Origin: CAYUEN01 sp964443745
Lineage (GTDB): Bacteria; Campylobacterota; Campylobacteria; Campylobacterales; QNZT01
Assembly: GCA_964443745.1 (NCBI GenBank)
Contig: CAYUEN010000016.1
Span: 1-45,491, forward strand
Reading direction: 5' to 3'
Length of the DNA: 45,491 bases
Below are positions 16,067 through 23,139 of this stretch, in pieces (position 1 is the first letter of the stretch; each line of letters opens with the position of its first letter). Under the pieces are notes generated by a model, which was not told the DNA's origin, did no database searches, and saw only the letters and a program-made list of their open reading frames with translations. A program made the position numbers and the translations under genes.

Positions 16067-17170
16067 ATGAAGAAAAAACTTTCAGACAACTACCGCCAGA
16101 AAAGTGAACGTATCAGAGCATGGGGAGAACTCTTCACGTCTGTAGGCAGTCTCTTCTCGAGAGTTGTCTGGGGGATCGTGCTCTTGATCGTCCTGGCGAC
16201 GGTCGGAAGACTTTTTTTGGATGAAAAAAGCTCCAAAAGCGAACGTATCACCCTGTCGAGCGAAAAAAAAGTGGTCAAACCTATCGACTGGAGGGGTGTG
16301 GATCGCAGTGTCGTCGCACTTCTTAAAAGTGCTGAAAAGGAGGCGAAATCAGAGGCCAAAAGAGAACTCGATCGGTGGATTGCGGAGTTGATGGCGCGGG
16401 TGGATAGCGATTTTCTGCCCTGGTATTTTGGATATTGGAATCAACAAAAGATCGGTCTTAGGGCTTTGATGCAGGGGGTGATCCACTGGGTCGACAGCGA
16501 TCGTCCCACGCCCCAGGAGAAGATAACGCAAACGATACAGGAGGCATTCGCCAAAAGGGTGCTTCGTCCGGTGATCGCCCAGAAACGGATCGAAAAGATC
16601 ACGCGCCACGCCATCGAACGCTATTTGGAAAGGTTGCGAAAAGGGCTTGAGAAGATTCCCGAAAGCTACCATATTCCCCAGCCACTCTGGGAATCCTATC
16701 TGGAGGAGATCGCATTGCTGAGCGCGGATGTGGAGGGCGGCAGAGAGATCGAACTTTCGCTGAAGGCACTCGCGGGTGCAGGCGCAGCGACCACGATGAT
16801 AGTGGTCAAAAGCCTCTCCCCCGCGATCAAGGGTGTCGGTAGCAAGATTTCCGCCAAGCTCGCTTCCAAAGCCGCCGCGAAAATGGCTGCGAAAACAGGG
16901 GGCAAAGTCGCGGCCAAAGCGGGAGGAGAACTGCTCGGTCCCATCGTCGGAATAGGCATCGTTATATGGGATCTTTACGACCATGCCCACACGAAGAAAG
17001 TCAACAAGCCGATACTGCGTGAGAATATCGAAGCCTATCTCAAAGAGATGGAAGAGACGCTGTTGGAAGATCCGGAAGCTTCGGTCATGGCGACTATCCG
17101 CCGTATGGAAACGTCGATTCTTCAGGGATTGAAAAAAGATGTAAAAGCGAAGCGAAGGGTGGTGTTGTGA
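16067..17170 (+). CDS. Uncharacterised membrane protein with Ala/Gly/Lys-rich hydrophobic hairpin
   Basis: I do not recognise this 367-aa protein. It has a short basic N-terminus and one membrane helix (about residues 32-51), so the bulk is probably periplasmic. A charged helical region holds a conserved-looking DSDFLPWYFGYWNQQK patch. A segment from about 233 to 305 is rich in Ala, Gly and Lys (LAGAGAATTMIVVKSL, AKLASKAAAKMAAKTGGK, ELLGPIVGIGIVIWDLYDH). Lys-Ala-rich hairpins ending in a hydrophobic stretch occur in pore-forming or membrane-inserting proteins, but that similarity is only compositional. It is coupled to the AsmA-like gene by a GTGA overlap. The ATG at 16067 is chosen over an in-frame TTG (16049), which lies upstream of the predicted transcription start. 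Confidence 0.75.
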   Translation: MKKKLSDNYRQKSERIRAWGELFTSVGSLFSRVVWGIVLLIVLATVGRLFLDEKSSKSERITLSSEKKVVKPIDWRGVDRSVVALLKSAEKEAKSEAKRELDRWIAELMARVDSDFLPWYFGYWNQQKIGLRALMQGVIHWVDSDRPTPQEKITQTIQEAFAKRVLRPVIAQKRIEKITRHAIERYLERLRKGLEKIPESYHIPQPLWESYLEEIALLSADVEGGREIELSLKALAGAGAATTMIVVKSLSPAIKGVGSKISAKLASKAAAKMAAKTGGKVAAKAGGELLGPIVGIGIVIWDLYDHAHTKKVNKPILRENIEAYLKEMEETLLEDPEASVMATIRRMETSILQGLKKDVKAKRRVVL

Positions 17171-18729
17171 GATCGAAATTGACGGTTTTGGCGCTTTTGG
17201 TGACGGGGTGTCTCTACGGACTGTTTTTTACACCGCTTGGCAACGATATGCTGCTACCCTATCTCAACCGCTATCTGGCCAAGAAACTGCCCCGAACAAC
17301 ACATCTACGGATCGAATCGTTTCGTCTCAAACCCAAAAGTCTAGAGGCGTCGCTTCGCTACAACGACCAGATTGATCTGCATCTTGATGGCCCGATAGAT
17401 CTGCTCAAAAGAGCTTTCGCGTTTGAATATACCGTGAAAGCGAGGCGATTACAGTGGCAAAAAAGTCTCATTCCCCATGGAATCGATATTCAGGGAAAGA
17501 TCGAAGGAACGGCCGAAAAGATCGCACTTTCCGGTGCGGGAGAGATCGCGGGATCGAAAATCGACTTTCATCTCGAAAAAGAGGGAGAAATTTTCGAAGG
17601 GGTCGTGGTGCATATACACGGAGCCGATTTGAAGACGTTGGAGCTGATCGCCGGTATCCCGCCCTATATGAGTGGGGTGATGGATCTGCAGATTACGATG
17701 CCCAGGCTCTCCGGGAGAGGAGAGGGGGCAAAGACGACTCTGAGAATCCGAAACGGCCGTGTACAGCATCGGCTTCTTAAGAGGGACTTCAATCTCACCC
17801 TGCCCAAGGATTTTGGCTATAGCATAGGGATGGAGGGTATTCTCTATCCAAAAGAGGGCAGATTCGAGGGAGCGGTCCATACGACAGTGGGAGACGTGAT
17901 ACTATCGGATATCCGTCTTGATTTTTCGGAAAAGAGAGTCAAAAGCGCTTATGGGTTGAAGATTCCGGATCTGGCGAAGCTGGATGGTTTGACTCCTCTT
18001 CCGATGCGAGGGGCGTTTGAGATGGATGGGACGATGGTTTTCGAAAAAGGCTTCTATCTGGAAGGAGAGAGCGGTAGCCTAGGAGGAGCGCTTCATATCG
18101 TATTTACGAAGGGAGAGAGCAGAGTGAAAATGGAGCGCCTCCATTTGAAGAAGCTGCTTTATTTGCTTCGTTATCCTCTTGTCGCCAAAGGAGATGTCAG
18201 CGGTAGGATCGTATACGATATCGCACACAGAAGCGGAAAAGTGGAAACGACGATGGAACGTCTGGTGTTGTTGCCCAATCGGATGACGGAAATTCTGAGA
18301 CAGCTTGGCCATATCGATCTGACGAAAGAGCGTTACAACCTTACGCGTCTTGATGCCCAGATCATGCAAGAGCGTATTCTTTTCACACTCGATGCCAAAA
18401 GCGAGCGTTCCCACCTCCGATTGATGGATGCGAAACTGAACGGTGCAACGAAACGGATCGACGCGAAATTCACACTCAGCTACGAAGAGAAGGATTTTAG
18501 CGGTAGAATCGAAGGGGATATCCGTCATCCCAAAGTGGTTTTCGACAGTTCCAAATATCTCGAAAAACGGATACGGAAGGAGGCGAAGCGGCAGATCAAG
18601 AAACGTATCACGGAAAAAACGAAAGAGAGATTGCAAAAACGTCTGAACGAAATGGGATTTGAAGAGACGAATGCGACGAAGGGAATCGAGCGGGGAGTAA
18701 AAAGGTTGATCGAAGGACTTTTTCATTGA
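17167..18729 (+). CDS. AsmA/DUF748-like envelope protein
   Basis: The 520-aa protein has one N-terminal membrane helix (about residues 5-22) followed by repeated amphipathic beta-strand patterns typical of AsmA/TamB-like bridge proteins (for example LNRYLAKKLPRTTHLRIESF early, GVMDLQITMPRLSGRGEG in the middle, KVETTMERLVLLPNRM later). It ends in a very basic helical tail (residues about 465-520). AsmA-like proteins span the periplasm and are implicated in phospholipid transport to the outer membrane. The GTG start overlaps the upstream stop (GTGA), so the two products are probably made together. The family call rests on architecture; no diagnostic motif is visible. Confidence 0.6.
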   Translation: MRSKLTVLALLVTGCLYGLFFTPLGNDMLLPYLNRYLAKKLPRTTHLRIESFRLKPKSLEASLRYNDQIDLHLDGPIDLLKRAFAFEYTVKARRLQWQKSLIPHGIDIQGKIEGTAEKIALSGAGEIAGSKIDFHLEKEGEIFEGVVVHIHGADLKTLELIAGIPPYMSGVMDLQITMPRLSGRGEGAKTTLRIRNGRVQHRLLKRDFNLTLPKDFGYSIGMEGILYPKEGRFEGAVHTTVGDVILSDIRLDFSEKRVKSAYGLKIPDLAKLDGLTPLPMRGAFEMDGTMVFEKGFYLEGESGSLGGALHIVFTKGESRVKMERLHLKKLLYLLRYPLVAKGDVSGRIVYDIAHRSGKVETTMERLVLLPNRMTEILRQLGHIDLTKERYNLTRLDAQIMQERILFTLDAKSERSHLRLMDAKLNGATKRIDAKFTLSYEEKDFSGRIEGDIRHPKVVFDSSKYLEKRIRKEAKRQIKKRITEKTKERLQKRLNEMGFEETNATKGIERGVKRLIEGLFH

Positions 18730-18740
18730 ATACCTCCAAT

Positions 18741-18758
18741 ATCTCTCAATGGAGAGAT
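18741..18758 (+). repeat. Hairpin after the AsmA-like gene
   Basis: ATCTCTC-AATG-GAGAGAT is a perfect 7-bp stem with a 4-nt loop, starting 11 nt after the stop codon. No T-run follows, so it is at best a processing or weak termination signal. Confidence 0.4.
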
Positions 18759-18765
18759 CTCTTGA

Positions 18766-18782
18766 AGGAAAATAATTTTCCT
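18766..18782. promoter_or_regulatory. 17-bp palindrome, candidate operator of the Fur-family gene
   Basis: AGGAAAAT-A-ATTTTCCT is a perfect palindrome with 8-bp arms and a single central base. It ends 37 nt upstream of the -10 of the Fur-family regulator. Fur and PerR sites are AT-rich palindromes of this general size, so autoregulation is plausible but unproven. Confidence 0.4.
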
Positions 18783-18816
18783 AAAAAAGGATTTGTTTGA
18801 CGCTAAACCGATTTTC

Positions 18817-18825
18817 TGCTATAAT
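18817..18825 (+). promoter_or_regulatory. Extended -10 for the Fur-family gene
   Basis: TGC-TATAAT lies 43 nt upstream of the ATG, giving a leader of about 37 nt with GAAGAGAG before the start codon. Confidence 0.7.
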
Positions 18826-18868
18826 CAGATAAAAAGTGTCTCAATATGAGCGGAAGAGAGTATGAGAA

Positions 18869-19300
18869 ATGGATAAATATATTGCACGTTTGAAAGAACG
18901 CCATATCAAAGTCACACCCCAGAGGATCGCGATCGTGGAGATCATGGAGAAAGAGGGGCATATCAGTGTCCGTGATATCTTCGAAAAGATCAGAAAAAGG
19001 TTTCCCACGCTTTCTCTGGCGACTGTCTACAAAAACATCAATGCGATGCTGGAGAGTGAATTCATCAAAGAGCTCAAGATCGTCGGTCAAGACGCCAAGT
19101 ACGAACTCACTTCCGCTCCGCATGCCCACATGATCTGCAAAACGTGTGGAAGAGTGGAAGATATCATGATCGATACCCGCCATTTGTTAGAAGAGGTGAG
19201 TGAAGCTTCCGGTTACAAAATCGAAGATGAGGCGCTGCAGTTTTTCGGTGTCTGTCCCGCTTGTCAGTCAAAATCGTCGCTTGAGGCGGTCAAAGCGTAA
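18869..19300 (+). CDS. Fur-family metalloregulator, PerR-like
   Basis: This 143-aa repressor has a winged helix (VTPQRIAIVEIMEKEGHIS, LSLATVYKNINAMLE) and a metal-binding dimerisation domain with PHAHMICKTCGRVEDI and the second zinc pair CPAC. In this alignment the residue after CGRVE is Asp, as in PerR, where Fur typically has Glu, and a His occurs in the GHIS segment as in PerR. That favours peroxide sensing by Fe-catalysed His oxidation. C. jejuni has both Fur and PerR, so the exact subgroup needs a tree. It has its own promoter and a palindrome upstream. It converges with pgpA; the 80-nt gap holds no clear terminator. Confidence 0.85.
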   Translation: MDKYIARLKERHIKVTPQRIAIVEIMEKEGHISVRDIFEKIRKRFPTLSLATVYKNINAMLESEFIKELKIVGQDAKYELTSAPHAHMICKTCGRVEDIMIDTRHLLEEVSEASGYKIEDEALQFFGVCPACQSKSSLEAVKA

Positions 19301-19380
19301 AAGATCCCATAGTCTTGAAGGTGGAGAGAATCCGATGAAAATCTTTACCTTCGCGATTCGATTTCCCGTAAGGGCTTGAA

Positions 19381-19842
19381 TCAGAGGTATCCGAAACGGC
19401 ACAACAGATCGTACACCCCAGCACTGCAGATACCCGCGAAGACTCCAGCCAGCAGATCGTCTCCCATGACACCGAGCCCCCCCTTTGCTTCACGATCGAT
19501 TCTACCGATGAGCGAAGGTTTGAAGATATCGAAAAACCTGAAAAAGAGGATGGAGAGTGCTATCTGAATCCAGGTGGCGGAGCTAAGCGTAAAAGCGATC
19601 CAGATACCGGCGACTTCGTCGATCACGATTCTGGAAGCGTCATGTATACCGCTTTTTTCCTCTTCGATATCGATTTGGCGAATCGCGACGATAGTGACGA
19701 GAATCGTCAGCAGAAAGAGGGTGGATACCGGAAAATATCGAAGCACGAGCCATCCGACGAGCGCCCCCGCGAGTGTACCGGCGGTACCGGGCGCTTTTGG
19801 GAAATAGCCGCTGTAGAAGAAGGTGAGAAAAAGATCTCTCAT
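19381..19842 (-). CDS. pgpA: Phosphatidylglycerophosphatase A
   Basis: PgpA removes phosphate from phosphatidylglycerol phosphate to give phosphatidylglycerol at the inner membrane. The 153-aa protein has the family's N-terminal FYSGYFPKAPGTAGTL motif, the acidic VIDEVAGIW motif, and the C-terminal FRFFDIFKPSLIG and GGLGVMGDDLLAG motifs, with about four membrane helices. Its ATG overlaps the end of the ATP-sulfurylase-like gene by 4 nt, making it the last gene of the ispDF operon. Confidence 0.93.
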   Translation of the reverse strand: MRDLFLTFFYSGYFPKAPGTAGTLAGALVGWLVLRYFPVSTLFLLTILVTIVAIRQIDIEEEKSGIHDASRIVIDEVAGIWIAFTLSSATWIQIALSILFFRFFDIFKPSLIGRIDREAKGGLGVMGDDLLAGVFAGICSAGVYDLLCRFGYL

Positions 19843-21029
19843 GTCAAAGAGACCGTCTGGTGCAGTTTCATGATCTCCAGATAAAATTGCGTTTCGTCCA
19901 TCTGCTGGATCAACCCTTCGCTAGGGAAAAAGTTGCTGAAGCGTTTGATGATCGATTCGAAACGGTTGGGAAAGAGACGCGTAAGGAGGATTGCGGAGAT
20001 CTCTTTGCGCACAAGTACGGCCGGTGGTAGGACGCCCGCCTTGAAGAGTTCGAGAATGAAATCCGTGTTGTAGGAGATGTGATGGTGGCTGCCATGCGGA
20101 CAGGTCTTGGTGCTTACCAGCGTTCTACAGACGTTGCAGTAGACAAATTCGCTGGTCACTTCGATCTCGATACCGAGGTCGCCGAAACTATCGATGATCG
20201 ATTTGGTTCCTTCTTTGTCGTAGAACATTCCGATGCCGGCGTGATTTTGGCCGATCGCGATTTTGTTGCAACCGAAATTTCTGGCGGTGATCGCATCGAG
20301 GATGATGTTGTTGTAGCCGGCATAGATGTAGGTGTTTTCGAAAGGGATGATCATCACACGGTTTTTGGGCAGAAAGTTTTCGGTGAAATAACTGAGTGTC
20401 TCTTCTCTGAGTTCGAAAGAGAGCAGCCCCTGTTTGTAGGGTTTGAGAAGAAACAAAATCAAAAAATCGCTTTTTTCGAGTGCCAGGCGTATCATCCGTT
20501 CATGGCCGCGGTGCAGCGGGTTGGCGGCGATCATGATGGCCGTGATGTTTTTGGCTTTGTAGCGTCTTTTGATCGTTTCGATCTGCTCTTTGTGTTTTCT
20601 GATCGTGGAAGTATCGACTTCGTAGTTTCCGCTGACGGCGTAACGACCCATTCTTTTGAGCATATCCTTCACACCTGGATGAGAAGGATCCGTCGTTCCG
20701 AAGATGCGTTTGCATCGCTCCATTCTGTCGATCTCAAACACCTCTTCGACGACGAGGGTTCCGGCCAGCTGTTTCTCGACGACCAGATCGAGGATATCGC
20801 CGGGTTTGGCCGCCTTGAGAACCTCTTCGTTGAGGCTTCCCGAAGGGGCTAGAAGAAAGGAGAAAGGGAAAAAACTCCCTTTGTAGCGCTGCGTTTTGTC
20901 GACCTTCTCCGCTTCATGGGAGTTCATGAGTTTGTCTACGGGGTAGAGGATGCCCTCTTTGACGAGAGCGAGTGTCGCGAGCGCCTCTTTATCGATATGA
21001 AGTTCGTTATTTCTTTTTTGAGATCCCAT
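19839..21029 (-). CDS. ATP-sulfurylase-like protein with altered active site
   Basis: The 396-aa protein has the overall order of ATP sulfurylase: a PUA-like N-terminal domain, then a nucleotidyltransferase domain with ANPLHRGHERM (near residue 168), FENTYIYAG, IGQNHAGIG (near 260) and a zinc-type cluster YCNVC plus CPHG (near 298). Several residues that contact ATP or sulfate in canonical enzymes are changed. The QxRNPxHRAHE motif reads IAANPLHRGHE, MRYAG reads YIYAG, GRDHAG reads GQNHAG and the SGT motif reads SYN. It overlaps the regulator gene by 23 nt and pgpA by 4 nt. Annotation pipelines would call it Sat; sulfate activation is doubtful. Confidence 0.8.
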   Translation of the reverse strand: MGSQKRNNELHIDKEALATLALVKEGILYPVDKLMNSHEAEKVDKTQRYKGSFFPFSFLLAPSGSLNEEVLKAAKPGDILDLVVEKQLAGTLVVEEVFEIDRMERCKRIFGTTDPSHPGVKDMLKRMGRYAVSGNYEVDTSTIRKHKEQIETIKRRYKAKNITAIMIAANPLHRGHERMIRLALEKSDFLILFLLKPYKQGLLSFELREETLSYFTENFLPKNRVMIIPFENTYIYAGYNNIILDAITARNFGCNKIAIGQNHAGIGMFYDKEGTKSIIDSFGDLGIEIEVTSEFVYCNVCRTLVSTKTCPHGSHHHISYNTDFILELFKAGVLPPAVLVRKEISAILLTRLFPNRFESIIKRFSNFFPSEGLIQQMDETQFYLEIMKLHQTVSLT

Positions 21030-21897
21030 ACTTTTTTCGTTTTTCCCACAGGCTCTTTCTGGAGATGCCCAGTTTTTTGGAGAGCTCGGTATCGGGAAAT
21101 TTGTGTTGATACTTCATGATGATATACTTGACGTAGTTTTCGATCGAGAGGATATCTCCCTTTTCGAAAACACCATCCTCTTCTCTGATCTCCTGAACTT
21201 CGATATCATCACAGCTCTCGTTCAGATCGGTTGTGGAGAGTATAACACGCTTGTCCTGTATTAGGGATAAAACTTTGCTCTTTTCACTCTTTTTGAGATT
21301 TTGGAAGTTTATCAGATAGATCAACTCTTCGTCGCTGATTTTGGAGAGTTGGCTGAGTGCGTCATCGTCGTCGAGCGAAATGAAGGTGAACGATTCGTTG
21401 TACTCTTCGGCATAGCGGAAAACGATCGCGTCCGCGATTCGCTGATAGTTGACCTTGAAAAGAATCGGAAGCTTGGTAGTGGGATCGAGCCTGTAGGGGG
21501 TCTCTTTTTTGAGAACGTGCCCGATGTAGTTTCGGTAGGTTTCGTTCTCCTTCTTGTATGCTTTGTAATCTTGCAGATGGTTCAGTTTTCTGATCAACTC
21601 CTCGATCATGAAGGGTTTGAGGATATAGTCGTCGGCACCCGCTTTCAGCGGAGACGAGACCGTATCGTTGCTCACGTAGGAGACCATCAGGATGATAATG
21701 GCATCCTGATAGGCCTTGATCACCGGGTAGAAATCCTGACCGGAAAGGTTGGTAGAGAGCAACACCACGTCGTAGTGTTCACCCTTGAGTGCATCTCTGA
21801 CGCTTGCTACGCTCTCGCATGTATGTCCGAGCTCGCCCAATTTGATGGAGATACTCTGTGCCAGATAGATCTCGTTTTCAATAATCAATATCTTCAT
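21007..21897 (-). CDS. HP1021-type atypical orphan response regulator
   Basis: This 296-aa protein has an N-terminal receiver-like domain whose acidic pocket is degenerate (IIENE at residues 5-9) and whose phospho-acceptor Asp is replaced by Ser48 (VVLLSTNLSG). The later Lys is kept (DDYILKPF). A middle domain of unknown fold follows, then a Fis-like helix-turn-helix (ELSKKLGISRKSLWEKRKKYGI) at the C-terminus. Length, domain order and operon position match HP1021 of Helicobacter pylori and Cj1608 of C. jejuni, which bind oriC and regulate metabolic and stress genes without phosphorylation. Its ATG overlaps the ispDF stop by 4 nt. Confidence 0.88.
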   Translation of the reverse strand: MKILIIENEIYLAQSISIKLGELGHTCESVASVRDALKGEHYDVVLLSTNLSGQDFYPVIKAYQDAIIILMVSYVSNDTVSSPLKAGADDYILKPFMIEELIRKLNHLQDYKAYKKENETYRNYIGHVLKKETPYRLDPTTKLPILFKVNYQRIADAIVFRYAEEYNESFTFISLDDDDALSQLSKISDEELIYLINFQNLKKSEKSKVLSLIQDKRVILSTTDLNESCDDIEVQEIREEDGVFEKGDILSIENYVKYIIMKYQHKFPDTELSKKLGISRKSLWEKRKKYGISKKK

Positions 21898-23015
21898 TTT
21901 TCATTCCAGTTGTAATATTGTAACGAAGCGACGGCTTCCACCGCCACTCCCTCTTTCCTACCGACAAAGCCGAGCTTTTCCGTCGTCGTCGCTTTGATGT
22001 TGACCAAATTCGGCGCTATCTGCAATATCTGCGCGATACGCTTTCGCATCCTCTCCCTGTAGGGGCCGATTTTGGGAGTTTGGGCGTTGATCGTAATATC
22101 GACGTTGCCGATCACGAATCCCACGCCCCGTATCCAGTTTGTCACCTCTTCGAGCATCAGAGCCGAATCGATGTTTTTGTTGGCCGTATCCGTATCGGGA
22201 TACCAAAGTCCGATATCGCCCGCTCCCGAAGCGCCCAAAAGGGCGTCGATCAGAGCATGCAGAGCGACATCGCCGTCGGAGTGGGCACGAAAGCCGAACG
22301 GACTTTTGATTTCGATACCTCCGAGCATCATTCGTCTACCCTCTTCAAAGGCATGGACGTCCACTCCGAATCCCGTCAGATTGCGCCCGACAGGCGGTTT
22401 TAAACATTTCAACGCTTTTATATCGTCCCTTAAAGTTATTTTTTTAGCCTCAGAGGATCCCTCCACGTAACGAACCGTCCCGCCGGCCGCTCTGATCGCA
22501 CCGCTATCGTCCGTATGCGTTTGCTCGCTCTGCAGCGCTCGTTTCAAAACGGCCGTTTTCGAGAGTTGGGGCGTCTGGATCAATCTTACTTTTTCGCGAT
22601 CGATCGTTTTTCGGTCGTAGACAACCGTATCATGTACGGAAAGATAGGGCACGATGACATCCGCCTCTCCTGCAGCCGACAGAATGCGATTCAGCATCGA
22701 TTCGGGAATGCACGGTCTAGCGACGTCGGTGACGATCACGTAGTCGCTTTCCACCGCATCCAGCGCCGCTTTCAAAGAGGCTTGCCGGCTGTCGCCGCCT
22801 TCGACGATCGTATAGTCGCAATGGTTTTGCATATACCACTTTTCTGATGCGGATGCCGTCACGATCGTTTTGGAAAAATCTGCGTAATTTTGAAACATGT
22901 CGGCCAGATGAAGCCAGAGAGGCTTCTCTCCTATCCGTAACCACTGTTTTTTGACAGGTGCGTCAAATCTGCTGGAATTGCCGGCCGAGAGGATGATCAG
23001 GGAAAAATCAGGCAA
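21894..23015 (-). CDS. ispDF: Bifunctional IspD/IspF isoprenoid enzyme
   Basis: The 373-aa fusion catalyses two steps of the MEP pathway. The N-terminal IspD part (about residues 1-205; LSAGNSSRF, VKKQWLRIGEKPLW, VTDVARPCI) is the CDP-methylerythritol synthase. The C-terminal IspF part (from about 212; GFGVDVHAF, GGIEI, HSDGDVALHALIDALLGA, IGLWYPDTD) is the cyclodiphosphate synthase. Fusion of the two is standard in Campylobacterota. Translation starts at TTG (23013-23015) with AAAGGAC 5 nt upstream. It leads the operon ispDF - HP1021-like - Sat-like - pgpA. Confidence 0.95.
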   Translation of the reverse strand: MPDFSLIILSAGNSSRFDAPVKKQWLRIGEKPLWLHLADMFQNYADFSKTIVTASASEKWYMQNHCDYTIVEGGDSRQASLKAALDAVESDYVIVTDVARPCIPESMLNRILSAAGEADVIVPYLSVHDTVVYDRKTIDREKVRLIQTPQLSKTAVLKRALQSEQTHTDDSGAIRAAGGTVRYVEGSSEAKKITLRDDIKALKCLKPPVGRNLTGFGVDVHAFEEGRRMMLGGIEIKSPFGFRAHSDGDVALHALIDALLGASGAGDIGLWYPDTDTANKNIDSALMLEEVTNWIRGVGFVIGNVDITINAQTPKIGPYRERMRKRIAQILQIAPNLVNIKATTTEKLGFVGRKEGVAVEAVASLQYYNWNEK

Positions 23016-23038
23016 ATTTTGTCCTTTATTTAAAAAAG

Positions 23039-23044
23039 TGTTAC
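23039..23044 (+). promoter_or_regulatory. TGTTAC element at the ispDF start site
   Basis: TGTTAC lies directly downstream of the ispDF -10, at the predicted transcription start on the minus strand. It matches six of seven positions of the published HP1021 box (TGTT[TA]C[TA], from memory). Because the HP1021-like gene is in this operon, it is a candidate autoregulatory site. Confidence 0.35.
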
Positions 23045-23047
23045 CAA

Positions 23048-23053
23048 ATTATA
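23048..23053 (-). promoter_or_regulatory. -10 box of the ispDF operon
   Basis: The minus strand reads TATAAT, giving a predicted start near 23041 and a leader of about 26 nt with AAAGGAC before the TTG start of ispDF. Confidence 0.6.
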
Positions 23054-23103
23054 CAAATATCGAGCTTGCTTTTCTCTTTTACAGGGTAAATTTCATAAGC
23101 GTC

Positions 23104-23112
23104 TGCTACAAT
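23104..23112 (+). promoter_or_regulatory. Extended -10 for thiC
   Basis: TGC-TACAAT lies 27 nt upstream of the thiC ATG. The leader is only about 20 nt, too short for a TPP riboswitch. Confidence 0.55.
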
Positions 23113-23139
23113 GACGAGGTATCATGATGAAGGACGATT

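Noticed and set aside
16067..17170. Pore-forming colicin or polymorphic toxin based on the Lys/Ala/Gly-rich hairpin.
   Set aside because: There is no immunity gene, no secretion marker and no receptor domain, and the partner is an AsmA-like protein. The resemblance is compositional only.
19301..19380. GAAGGT/ACCTTC inverted repeat (19317-19352) as a terminator between the Fur-family gene and pgpA.
   Set aside because: The loop is 24 nt and no T-run follows on either strand.
23016..23139. TPP riboswitch expected before thiC.
   Set aside because: The predicted leader is about 20 nt, and no THI-box sequence or suitable folding is visible in the gap.
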